This document shows, one piece after another, positions 11,300 through 23,500 of a stretch of DNA of 64,000 nucleotides. The notes beneath the pieces are model-generated. The model searched no databases and was not told the origin of the DNA. It saw only the letters and a list, made by a program, of their open reading frames with translations. This DNA is from Ryuthela nishihirai (taxonomy: Eukaryota; Arthropoda; Arachnida; Araneae; Heptathelidae): contig JAWZYU010000034.1 in assembly GCA_038380435.1 (NCBI GenBank), positions 22,423,404 to 22,487,403 on the forward strand, given 5' to 3'. Made by a program: the position numbers and the translations under genes. Positions within the stretch are counted from its first letter, which is position 1, and every line of letters begins with the position of its first letter.

Positions 11300-11572
11300 T
11301 GTCTCCGCTAACTCCTACCTCTCTTGGTGAGAAAGAGGACACAGAGCTTGGTCTGTCAGATGGGGTTTGTGTCTCTAGATGCAGGAGAGCCATACTTAAA
11401 GAAATGCTGAATGGCATTGATAGGAGGCTATCATGTGTCTCCTAAAATGACCAGTGGATCCCCTTCAACAACTGTATCTGATTCCTTGGGATCTTTGCGA
11501 CCTGTTGATTTATTTAGCTCGTATTCTAAAATGTGCTGCTTAGAGGTAAAACAACCTAACTTCTGTATTGGC
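11300..11572 (+). repeat. SINE-B relic
   Basis: The central and 3' parts of SINE-B are recognisable (GGAGAGCCATAC, GGAGGCTATCATGTGTCTCC, GAGGTAAAACAACC), with many substitutions and no head. Confidence 0.75.
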
Positions 11573-11626
11573 CGTTTAGTCATAGACATTATTGCATTGT
11601 TTGCATGGCCCAAAAAATATAAATGT

Positions 11627-11675
11627 CCATGGCTGAGTGGTTAGCACACGAGCAGCTGCTTGAGGTTTTTTTTTT
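11627..11675 (+). repeat. SINE-A internal-deletion copy
   Basis: The SINE-A head (CATGGCTGAGTGGTTAGCAC) is fused directly to the family's 3' end (GAGCAGCTGCTTGAGG plus T tail). The body is missing. Confidence 0.8.
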
Positions 11676-12449
11676 TATATTTAAATAAAGTTTTCATTCT
11701 TGGTAAACTTTAATCCCAGTTAAAGTAATTACAATCACAGCTCTAAAACTTAAAGAATTTAATAATACATGATTGTTGGCTATGTGTACAATTAAAAAAT
11801 TAGTCTTGAGATCGACTAATATTGCTCATTAACATATATAATTAAATTGCTTTACAGTGCAATTTTTGCATGACAATATATTTTGCTCGGTTGGTATTTG
11901 CAAAAAACAGTCTTTTTCTTATTACTAGGTTGCTTAGTATAAGAGAGTGATTTACCCATCCCTGCGTTCTTCGCTTGGTTGGAGCAGGTGACAGTTGCAA
12001 GGTGGGGTTTTATCAGTCCCTTGTTTCCACTTTTCAGTGCACTTGTTGAATTGGATGTAGATGTTCATGTGACCTCAGCTTTATGTAACAGTCCCAGTTT
12101 TCTTGAAATTCATTGATATCATTGTCACTACATGCTGACTGCAGTTGCACATAGATATCAGACGGTATTTCCAACTGGCAATTATATCTTCCTACTAAGC
12201 TCTTGTACTGTCATGTGCTGATAGAATCTTGAGATTGGTGCCAAGATAATGTAAATTTTTAACATAAACTCAGAATGGATATTAAAGTATTTAACAACTT
12301 TTAAAATCCTTCCTGCAATGTTTCTCCACTCTCCATCTCAGGGTTTCATCAGGCATCTACTAAGACAGTGATTTTAAGTTTATATGAGAATCTCCGGTTA
12401 CGTTAATGGCTGCTCGTGCAGCTGGGGTGTTTGACAGTTCATGCAGCAG

Positions 12450-12706
12450 GATTGGGTTGGGTTGTTTTACCTCTGAGCGGCACTTTTTTTGCACACCATG
12501 GGCTAAATGGCCAGGTCACAAGGACCCCGAAGGCTCAGAGAAGGTTGGGGGAGGGGACCCACTGGAACAGCTGTTGGGAGACAGATGGTAGCCTCCCGTC
12601 TAGGCCATCCAGCATGTTCTTTAACGTGCACAGGATATGGCTCTCCCGCACATGGGGCCACGGTTTAACATCCCATCCGACGGACGGCGGCCTTTCCAAG
12701 CCCATC
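12450..12706 (-). repeat. SINE-B copy
   Basis: A well-preserved reverse-strand copy covering the 3' end (GGTTGTTTTACCTCTGAG at its left) through the central domain (GACGGCGGCCTTTCCAAGCC at its right). The tRNA head is absent. Confidence 0.92.
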
Positions 12707-12767
12707 GGTCATGCAGCAGGAGGTTCTACGCCACTTGTAGGGATAGAATCTCCATGTTGCAGAGTGA

Positions 12768-12890
12768 CTCCTTATGTAAATTAAGGATACTAATTACATA
12801 ATTATTTTACATAAGGAGTTACTTAATTAAGGATACTAATTACATAATTAATTTACATGGAGAGTTAATTAAGGATGCTAATTACATAAT
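12768..12890 (+). repeat. A/T-rich tandem repeat, about 55-bp unit
   Basis: AAGGATACTAATTACATAAT and its variants recur three times with spacing near 55 bp. Confidence 0.75.
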
Positions 12891-13164
12891 ATTTCCATTA
12901 TGCATATTTGTAGTACAAGATTCTATAATGTAAAAAACAGATAAAGTATTGAATTTTGATGAATATACTTTGTACAGATTTGTACAAATAGTACATAGTT
13001 AGTACACTTTGTACAGATTAACATTATATGCATGTGAGAAAGATCAACAATGTGACTTAACAGTATATGCATATGAGAAAGATAATAATGCAAATTAACA
13101 GTTACATACATTTGGGAAAGTTTAGGCATTGTATGCTGCACCTCTAGATTTTGTCACACCTATA

Positions 13165-13535
13165 AGGGCTGCAGTTGGCTTAGTTGGTAGTGTTCCAGGC
13201 TCGTTATCTGTAGTTCCAGATTCAAGTCCTACCCAGCCAGCATTATCTCCACTAAACCCTCACCCTGCTGTTGGTAAGAAAGGGGAACTGATAGGCTTGA
13301 AAAGGCTGCTGTTCACTGGATGGGACATAGAGCCATGGCTCCATATGCAGGACAGTCGTACTTTGTAAATGTTTAGGAACATTCTAGATGACATTGATGG
13401 GAGGCTTCCTTCTGTCTCCTAACATCTTTCCAGTGGGCCCTCTTTCTCCAACCTTTGAGCCCTTAGGGACCTTGTGACCTGGTTATTTAGCCCATTGTGT
13501 GCAAAAAAGTGTCGCTCAGTCACCCAACCCACCTA
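13165..13535 (+). repeat. SINE-B copy
   Basis: Head with diverged boxes A and B (13169-13240), then the central domain and the 3' end (GTGTGCAAAAAAGTGTCGCTC). Substitutions suggest moderate age. Confidence 0.85.
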
Positions 13536-14145
13536 ACAAACTTATAATAAGGGAAAAAATAATATTTCTCAATACCTACTTAATGGTCAGAGGCAATTTT
13601 TTTTTCTCCTATGCACATGGCTAATTTTTTATTATTACAGACACTGAAAACTAGATACTTGTGCATTTTGTGTATTATTACAGTGTTCATGATGTACACT
13701 GGCAGAATTATTTTCCAAAAGACTAGTCTCAGGTTTTGGAAGAAAATTTCTGTTAATTGGAAATCCAAATATACCAAATATATCAGAGATTTAAACCAGA
13801 TCATGAGATTTCATTGAAATTTCATGTTAAATCCAGAGAAATAGCTAGATGGGTATTTTGTATTTCCCTAGTCTTCACTGGAAGAAACTTTTTTTTTTTT
13901 AATTTCATATGCAAAAATTAATTTCTGATTTCTAAGAAAATAATGCAAAATTTCTCAACTTTTTAGGTATATTAATGTCACTATTTGGAAGAAAAAGAAA
14001 TATTAACTCTGAATGTTGATCTTAATAATGTGTATCTTTATCAATGAATAAAATACACAGATTACCTGTAGACATAGAATTCAAGAAATAATTTGGCTGA
14101 ATGAGTGACAAGGTTGGGAAGATTTATAGTCGCATTGACAAATAA

Positions 14146-14240
14146 ACTAGCCATTGATAGTTTAGTGGTCAGAATACCTGGTATATCACTAGGAGATAAG
14201 AGTTTGAGTGCCACTTATTATGGTGAAAATCATTTTTTCA
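14146..14240 (+). repeat. tRNA-Asp/Glu-like pseudogene or SINE-C head
   Basis: ATAGTTTAGTGGTCAGAATA is a good box A region of a tRNA-Asp/Glu type. A decayed box B (AGAGTTTGAGTGCC) follows at the right distance, so a functional tRNA is unlikely. The downstream GTGAAAATCATTTTTTC resembles the tails of the SINE-C copies near 19.8 and 37.4 kb. Confidence 0.5.
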
Positions 14241-14524
14241 GCCAAATTATTTGGTATATTTTTATATTAGCCTTATGTTAATGGTGTCTATGAATTTTTT
14301 AATTTTTCTTTAGAATTTGTATCATTTTGTGTAGAATACAATGTGCTTTAGGGCAATAAATAGTTGTTCAACAAAGGGGATACATTCCTCAAAAATACTG
14401 CATTGGATAAACTTAATACTGTGTGAAATTAATGGGGATGCAGGAACATGGCCATAGAAAGTTATAGTAAATAAGCAATAAAATTGTAATTATATGTATA
14501 AACAAATTTTGTGATAATATTAGT

Positions 14525-14910
14525 GCACTTGTCTACTGATCAGAAGGACCTTGGGTTCAAATGTGTTGGTTTACTGCTGAGATCCTGCAACCCTCATAGA
14601 CCTTCTATGATTTCCAACTGTTCTAATAAGTGGAACGCTCAGTGAATTCTTAAATGATTTTGCAATTCTCCAGCATATTGTCTAGAATATATTTCCATGT
14701 CATTACAAAACAGTAGACTTCACACCATATTAGCTGCTAATAACGAAACAAAACTAATTAAACTTAAGATAATAATAAATTTGACGAATGATAATAATAA
14801 AGTGCATGGATTGGAAGTGCTTCGAAAATATACAGTATAACAGTATGGTAACTGACAGGCTCCTCTCAGATCTCTGTTGCAAGCAGCTGCTTGAGGGGAT
14901 ATTTATTTCA
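14525..14910 (+). repeat. SINE-A copy split by A/T-rich insertion
   Basis: The head and part of the body lie at 14525-14615 and the 3' part (CTGACAGGCTCC to GCAGCTGCTTGAGG) at 14850-14905. About 230 bp of unrelated A/T-rich DNA interrupts them. Confidence 0.7.
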
Positions 14911-17295
14911 TTTTTAATAAAGTTAAGCATTAAAGTAAAATATCAATGAAAAGTGAGACTTTAAAATAATTCCCATTCAGTCAAGTCTATATTAACCCAC
15001 AGACTTGACTGAATGGAACATGCCTACAAGTAATTGTAAAATAAATAACTCTGTGGGACATCAGAGTGAGTGTCATTATCTTCAGGACTCACCAGGTGTA
15101 CTGAGTCCACCCATTTGTGCTGTTCTTTTGAATATTAGTAAAAAAGAGATTATTAAAACCTGAAGACCTGCCTTTTCCTTCAAATAGGCTCTTTGGAAGA
15201 GATTATTAATAACATCTGTTTAAACCTGGTTTAACTACACCTGTTTTTTGATTTAAAAAAAACACATCAATATTTAAAAGGAAAATTTTATATAAAATAA
15301 TTTAGAAACATTAAAAAAATATTATCATAAAGTTAGTAATCAATCTCCATCACGTCAAATGCAGATGTTGATGATTTGGTATCAGCATGAGAAGGAATGA
15401 GCGATTTTGAGTTTTATGAAGTTTTTTTTTCACTGTTTACTTGTGAAAATCTCAAGATTTATGTATATAGTGCTACAAGTTCATCAAGTCCTCAATTGTT
15501 ACTGCTGTCAACAGTGCTGGGATGCTAATAGTAATCAGTTTGAGACAGAATACATCAGTCACAATCTTTTTATTATGTAACTTAAAAAAATTGTATTTTT
15601 CAACTGATTTCTCAACCCCTCAGATACTAATGCCAACAGGGGTGCCTAAAAATATTTTTAGTTTCCATGGGTATGATATGTTAGATTGAGCTCACATTTT
15701 ATCCCCTCCTCCCTTGTGACACAATCACCTCAAACTATTTCTTTCCATTTCTTCATCACCTTGATTCATATTGCCATCTAGGTACAGACCAGGGAACCAA
15801 CATCTGACATCTACAGTGGTTTTTTTATGAGAGAAATCCATCTGAATCTCCAAACATCACTGCATATTTGCGAAATTAGACTTGAGCCACTTTGCATGGA
15901 GAGGAGAACTCATCATGCTGAGATGCGGGATCTCCAAGTTGTGATTGAACTGGCAACCCTGAAGGAAGTTGGCAAGTGTTGCCCAAGAGGCAATGATAAT
16001 CCACAATCTCAAGAGGAGTCATTGTTACAATTAAGTACATATGCATTCCCTATTGTAATGGTGGACCATTACACCCTCCATAATAATCTAAAAACCAACT
16101 GTTTCTCACTGATACCGACTGCAAAAAGGATTTTTTTTTCACAAAACAATAAAACTATAAACTATATAAAACCACAAACCATCAATAAAAACTCAAAAGC
16201 CACATATAGTGAACACACAAAATTGTCTTCCCATATGTTACAAACCAAATCTCTTTCCTCGTCTCTCCCTAATATTTCATACACAATAGTTCCAGAAACT
16301 CCCTTACTCAAATTAGTCAGACATACTCTATTAACTATATGTAACCTAAATAAGCAACAATTTAAAAAAAAATTCAAAATAAGTACTGCTCACCTAAGCT
16401 TGTGATCTATGTAACTTCATCACACACATGGGACAAATACAGCACTCTAATATCCTCAACAAAACTCAGAAATGGGTCTGATTGATGATGCAGCCACTTT
16501 CTATACATAAATTCAGCCAGATAGCTGTCAAACATATTGTTCCCATTGTCCACACACTTTTTTTATTTCATATTTTTGCATGCTTTCCGCAGGTTACCAC
16601 CCCCCCCCCCCCCCTGTCTTATAGTGAATTTACAAAATAGAATGGTTGACTGTAAGATGAGCAAAACTGTCCTCATTGAAAAGCATAAGATCACCAGCAG
16701 TCTGAATAAACCATTAGGCCTGGGTAAAATGTTCAACTTGATGGCAGCAAGCAAGGAGTTGGCAAAGCAGTCAGGAATAATGGCAAGAAAACACTTCCCG
16801 GAATCCCATTCCACCCACTGAACACTCAGTGATTTTCACAGAGTACCTGAAAACTGCAGCATCCATTGTCACCTCATTATAGAAACAGTACCAGTTGTAT
16901 TCCCCAATCCTATTTTCAAGCTGAACAATTCTTTGAAGGTAATTATTAATTCCTCATACATCAATTGAGCAATTTGCTCCAGTGAGGTAGGGTAACCTAC
17001 AGTAGACATGTGCCTTAGTATACATAAGAAAAGTCATTAAATGACTGAAAAAAAATTTAATTAAATTAAAAACCAAAACAACCAATCTTGATATTCCTTT
17101 TTTTCATACCTATTTTCTATCTTAAAAGGTGGGAAGGGGATTACAACTGACTGATTTAATATTTTCAACTGTGACAATACTGTTTTGTCTTTGCTTAGCA
17201 ACAACAAAATTTTCCAAGTATATAAAATTTAACGCTGTGAGATATATCTGTTAAAAAGAATATTTAAGTGACTTTTTGGCCTGTGTTAATTTAAA
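14911..17295. other. no supported gene
   Basis: This stretch holds the longest open frame of the window (15827-16405, 192 codons). Its composition is biased and it resembles no family I know. A 15-bp inverted repeat lies at 14980-15020 and a C tract at 16600-16614. It may be 5' flank or intron of MINPP1. Confidence 0.5.
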
Positions 17296-17521
17296 ATGGT
17301 TGATTGTTTTGATTTGTTTTTAAAGTTATGTGCAGGTGTGGTAATAGCAATATTAATTCTGGCAAGTGTATTTCCCAAATCTGATGATTTTCCCTGTGTG
17401 GTACTGAATGGAAAGAAAACATGCCATTCCACTAATGCAAATCCATACAGATTTTATGGAACAAAAACTGCATATTCAACATCTACACCTGCTGTCAAGA
17501 AAAAAGCTTTTGAAATTCAGG
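17296..17521 (+). CDS. MINPP1: MINPP1 exon 1 (signal segment)
   Basis: It starts at ATG 17296 (context TTAAAATGG) and encodes 75 residues plus one base. A hydrophobic segment, [16 protein letters not shown], is followed by DFPC and the conserved [12 protein letters not shown]. The donor is CAGG/GTGAGT. A poly-T acceptor-like site inside the exon (17325) would allow an upstream first exon instead of this ATG. Confidence 0.85.
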
Positions 17522-20500
17522 GTGAGTTGGCTTTTTTTTTACCTATCTTCCTATTGCATTTCTCATGACATTTATAAGTTTGTCGGTTTGTGGATTTGTC
17601 AAAAAGTTGTTCCACCATATCTTTTGAACATGATGGAGGTACTTAATGATTTATGTGTCAAATGAAATCTTGTGACGTAGGGAGTGTCATAGGCTATAAA
17701 AATTGACCCCTGTGCTTTCCCCCCAAAAATGGGAAATATGAAAACAATTGTTCCTCTATATCTGCTGAATGTGAGTGCAGAAAGTAACAAGCTATCCGTC
17801 AAATGAAAGCTTGTGACTTGGTGAATATCATAAACTATAAAAAAATTGACCCCCCCCCCCCTTCTGTATCTCCAGAACACGAATGTTGAAAGTAACCAGC
17901 TATATATCAAATGAAAGCTTCTGATACTGGGAGTGTCATAGGCAATTAAAAATTGATCCCCATGTTTCTTACCCCCTAAAAAAATGGGAAAGGTGAAAGT
18001 TGTTCTACTATATCTTCTGAATGCAAAAGCCTACAGTTACAAGTTAGGCAACAAATGAAAGCTCATATGATGACTGTCGTAAACTGTTTCGAATTTTGTC
18101 CCCATTATTCTCTCCTACTCTGATAAAAGGGAAGTGGGTTTTCAAAGTGTTAGACTTTGAGTCATATCTTAAAGCTTGTGACATCTACAATATCATGGGC
18201 TTCCTTAAACACGACTCCAAAAGGGAGGAAAACTGTGGTCAATTTTTATGAGTCGTATATCAAAATGAAAATTTTTGGAGGTAGGTGTTTTTAGTGACAA
18301 AGTAAAAGTGTAATTGAAAATTTTTGGAGGTAGATGTTTTTAGTGACAAAGTAAAAGTGTAATTGAAAATTTTTACATATACCTATCTTCCTATATGTAT
18401 TCCAGCCTGTGGCCGAGTGCTTAGCACGCTTGGCTATTGATCTAAGGGACCTGGGTTCAAGCCCCGGGTAAGGCATGGATGTATGTATCATTTTTCTGCT
18501 GAGGTCCTGCCATCCTCTCAGACCTCCTACTCTGGCATATAAACTGACAGGCTCCTGTCAGACCTCTGTGGCAAGCAGCTGCTAGAGGGAGTATTTATTT
18601 GTTTTATTTTTTTTATTATTATCTTCCTATATGGGCCCCAAAAAGTAGAAAATAAACCTAAATCATATTGATGGCGCAATCAGTTACTGTATTCACTTCA
18701 AAGGAAGATAGGGTGCCAACAATCTTGTGTAGATAAATCGGCACCCTGTCACCCTTTGAAAGGAATGCGAACTCAGTGACTGATTGCACCATTGATATGC
18801 TTTAGGTTTATTTTCTACTTTTTAGGACTCGTATAAGAAGATAGGTATTTTTAAAATTTTTCTGATCATTAAATGATGTGATGCCGTCCCATGGCCAAGT
18901 GGTTAGTGCGCTTGGCTACTGATCTAAGGGACCTAGGTTCAAGCCCTGGGTAAGGTATGGCTGGCTGTGTCATTTTTCTGCTGAGGGCCTGCCATCCCCT
19001 CAGACCTTCTACTATGGCATATAAACTGACAGGCTCCTGTCCTACTATGGCATATAAACTGACCTCCGTGGCAAGCAGCTGCTTGAGGGGGTATTTATTT
19101 TTATTTATTTTTAAATGATGTAAATTTGATATCCTTTTGGAATTCCTTTGTTTTTTAGTGTATTCATTTCTCAGCAGCTCTGAGACAGTTGTCATAATCT
19201 GAATGTTTGCTCGTTTTCAGAAAAAACAAGCTAATGTTTTCACTTTGTTGTCCCCATTGAATATTTTTGGTTTTTAGAGATGAATTAAAAATTCTTTTTG
19301 GGTTGTATAGATATTGATAAATATTACAGTTCACACTTTTGAAATCTTCCTATAGAAATAATTGCTTAGATGATAATCACAGCATTACCTGATGCTCTTT
19401 TGGCATTGATAAATCAATAAATATTTAGCGGAAAATTTTTTTGACAACATATGGATGTTACCTTTTATGCTGGTGAAAATTTTTTTTTCTGCTAAATATT
19501 TATTGATTTATCAATGCCAAAAGAGCATCAGGTAATGCTGTGATTATCATCTATGTTTAAATCATTAATAACGCTAAATAGCCTGATGAGACTTATTTAT
19601 TTCCATCTCACTCTGTGCAATATTAAGATAATAATTGCCACCGGAGATCATAGATGGCGCCAATGGTTGGCCCAAAAATCTCCGTGATAGAGTTTAGTCT
19701 TAAAATTAGTGGAAAAAAGACGAGCTGGCATTAGTTCAACTGGAAGAATATTCTGGCATGTTTCTGGGGATATGCGGGTTCGTATCTCGTATGTTGGCGA
19801 AAAGTTTTTCTGCTAAATATTTATTGATATAATTGCACCCTCTAATGGTGCAAAAGTCAAAAATTTCAAATTAATATAACAAGCAATATAATTATAAGTT
19901 TTGGTTGTGAATATTATGAAGTTTGCATTGTCCCCCCCCCCCTCTGGGGGGTGGGGTGAAAAATGTATTTTTTGTGTTTTAAGCAAAAAATGTTTGTTTT
20001 TAGAGATAAATTAAAAATTCTTTTTTGGGTTGGTTTGGTTGTTTTACCTCTGAGTGCCACTTTTTTTTTGCACATAATGGACTAAATGGCCAGGTCACAA
20101 GGACCCCAAAGTCCAAAGGCTCAGAGAAGGGTGGAATTAGGAGACCCACTGGACAGCTGTTGGGAGATAGATGGTAGTCTCCTATCAAGGCCATCCAGTG
20201 TTTCTTTAACATTCCCAGGGTATGGCTCTCCCACACACAGGCCCACAATTTAACTTTCCATCCGATGGATGGCAGCCTTTCCAAGCCCATTGGTGTCCCC
20301 TACTGACCGTGGACAGGGCAGGGAGTTTTGCAGAGATTATCTTTTTCTGGTTGGAGATATTGATAAGCTGTTATGATTCACACTTTTAGAATCCCCCAAA
20401 GGATGTAATTGCACCCTCTGATAGTGGAAAATTTTGAAAATTTCAAAATTTTAAATGAATATTGCAAATGATCTATTTGGGCTGGATATTTGGCATTTTA

Positions 20501-23500
20501 ATGGTGGAGTGTGATGATTCAAGAGTTTACATGGACAGCAACAATTTGCCCCTTCACTACCAGGAGAATGGAAAAATGTGACTTTTTGTTTTAAAAGATT
20601 AATGAAAAATTATTTTTAATTTGAATAGGTGTTAATGAAATATGATGATTCACAGACAAATTTAGCCTACTTCAAAAATAGGGTGTATACCAATTTCCCC
20701 TACATTTGCTGGATAATTCCTTTGTGTACTACATGGGAAAAAAACCATACATTCTCTGCAAGTGAGGTTTGCACAGCGTCAAACACATGTCAGTCAAAAC
20801 AAGCTAACAGCAGCAGCTGCCGAGCTAGCAGTACAACATGTGGCAACAATAGACTAGAAGCATGCCACACTGCTTGCACGTGCATCCACTTTCTACGGAA
20901 CCATATCCACGAGTCTATTGAAATAATGACCTCCCATCCTCACCTGCAACCAAGACACTGGAATTGCCCTTCACAAACGTGGAAAGAAGCTCTAAACAGC
21001 CTTAACGTCACTACATAGTGTCACTTCACTGAAGCGGAGCGCTTCCTTGCTCCAAAAAGCTTCTGAGTTTTCTCCTAAAAACTTTTAACATGCAAATAGT
21101 TTGAAGGATAAACTTTTAAAATTTTATTGCTCATTGACAGAGAATTTTTAGTTATTTTTAATTAATATATGAGCAAGAAGGTCCTTTATTTTATATATAA
21201 CATGACCTATTTCAATTGATTGTTTTCTTCAAAAAAAAGTTCTGAAATTGACTTGTTTATATGACTCAGCACAGCTGGCAAACATGAATTGACCTACAGT
21301 GGCCAAATGCAGCAGCTGTAGCTCAGGGCAGACATGTTTGGAGAACAAAACTGCACTGTCTGATTGGACCTCCATAGCCCATGTCTGCATGAGGATTTTG
21401 TATTTATGTAATATTTGCAGCATAAGCATATATAAAGTTGATTTTTTAGGCTATATTTATTTTCAACATCAATAATATTAATAACTGATTTATTTCGCAA
21501 TTATCACTGTTGGGAGATTTATGTCTCCTGTGTTGCAGCTAGAGATGCTAAACAATTCGATGGTTATAGTTCGCTTAGGTGTTGTGCAGTTAAAAGCTTA
21601 TGTATATTTACCGCTACAGGAGGATAATCCTTGGCTGGTACACTCACCTAAGTTGCTGCCAAGGTTTACATTCAGTTGCTGCGATGCTCTAGTCATTGGT
21701 ATGCTAGTCATAGCATTGCCAGGTGGTTGCTGGCACTGTTCATTGATGCACGGAATGTTGATCTGTTTAGCACATGTCATCGTTGTTTTTCTAAGCGTGC
21801 TGTAGGATGATATGCTATGGGACTTGGTCGCAGTGGAGATGTTCTTCCAGCTTTAACTGTAATGGTGGTAGAGGGTCATTTTCTGCTGCTTTACACATTT
21901 CACATATATTCTTTAGATAATGCATTTCGTCAGTCTGCTTTGCCGACATATTCAGATGCTATCAACTCCTTGGCAGATGGAGTTGATATAATGCAGTTTC
22001 TCTAGCAGTGATTCCATAGCTTAAACCGGAAATTGTGCAATAGCAGGTTCCAGGTGGGTGCGAGGAGGGTCAGATCAGTGTTGCATAGTTCTTCTTTTTT
22101 AAGGGATGTATATATGGGAAAGCTATGGTATAATTGGGTTTAACTGATTCTTGTGCTTATGTTGGTTGAGTGCTGTGTTTAAGTTTGTATTTGACTTTCT
22201 TATGAATTTTTGTTATGAAGGTTTTCTCATAGCCAGCTTCTTGACCTATTTTGTAAATATAGTTAGTTTCGTTTCTTAGTAAAGCTTTAGATGATGATAA
22301 CAATGTGCTCTGTAAAAGTATGTGTTGAAAGCTGCTGCTTTATGTGAAGTGGATGTTTAGATTTAGCTGATATTAGATTTGGTATAAAGGTGGGCTTTTT
22401 GTACACCGTTGTATTGCATTTTAGATTATTATGTGCCATCATTATGTCTAAATATGATAATTGCTGGTTGGTTTCATTGATGCATGTGAACTTTATGGTG
22501 GGTAAGATGTTATTAAATATTATATAATTCCTCTTGGCTGTGGTCCCAGAATATTAAAATATTGTCTATGTAACATAGATATGTGTCAGTTTAAGTTTTC
22601 TTTTAGCCAGGTCTGTTTCTTCTATCTGACTCATTTACTGCATCAGCCATTAGTCCAGAGAGAGGGGAGCCCACAGGTATGCCTTCTGTCTGAACCCAGG
22701 TTTCTCTGTTTACTACAAACCAGTTGAATGAGGTGGCTAGGTCAAGGGCTTCATGAATGCTGAAGTACTGTTGTGTTGTGGGTTGGGTGTTTTGTGACCA
22801 TGTTGTTTTCAGTCGCATCATACTTTTATAGAGCACATCACTATGCATCATCTAAAGCTTTACTAAGAAACAAAATTGACTATATTTATGAAATAAGTCA
22901 ATTAACTATATTTTATGAAATAGGTCTATGAGAAAACCTTCATAACGAAAATTCTTTTTTGGGAATTTTTCAGAAAGCGAGACATCAGAAAGTCAAATAC
23001 AAACTTAAACACAGCACTCAACTAACACAAGCATAAGAATGTGTTAAACCCAATTATACCATAACTTTCCCATACATACCAGGCTTCTCACATTCACTAA
23101 ATAACAACTTAGGAGCTTTCATATTGTATCTCTAACTCTATAACAAATACAATAAAGAAATTTCCACTTTACGACAGAGACAAAATTAAACCCACAGGAG
23201 AAATGTATAACATAAAAATTGACAACCCACACCAATTACTACAAAACAAAAATAACTACATAGGGAAAACGTATTGACAATTGTATCACCAAACACAAAA
23301 CAGACATTAAGAAAAAAATAGTCCATGCAGTCCTAATACAATAATTTAAAACAACCCAACAGCAACTAAACTCAATTATAAAATAATAGCATCTCCAACC
23401 ACAAAATTTCAACTAAATTACATAGAAAATTTAATCATAAACCTTAAAAAAAATAAGAACTATGCAACACCAATCTGATCCCCCTCCCACCTTCCTGGAA

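Noticed and set aside
12416..12784. 122-codon open frame (+)
   Set aside because: It is the reverse strand of a SINE-B copy. The same peptide ([13 protein letters not shown]..) appears wherever this repeat occurs.
14146..14220. Possible tRNA-Asp or tRNA-Glu gene
   Set aside because: Box B is decayed, the acceptor stem does not pair, and the tail resembles SINE-C.
14978..15020. 15-bp inverted repeat
   Set aside because: Short palindromes of this size are frequent in such DNA; no other feature supports it.
15827..16405. Longest open frame of the window (192 codons, +)
   Set aside because: Low-complexity, Ser/Thr/Asn/Lys-rich translation without family resemblance, no splice or promoter context, in A/T-rich DNA where such frames arise by chance.
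20629..21018. 129-codon open frame with Cys- and Ser-rich middle
   Set aside because: No signal peptide or family resemblance, partly covered by repeat D, no splice signals that would fit MINPP1 phases.
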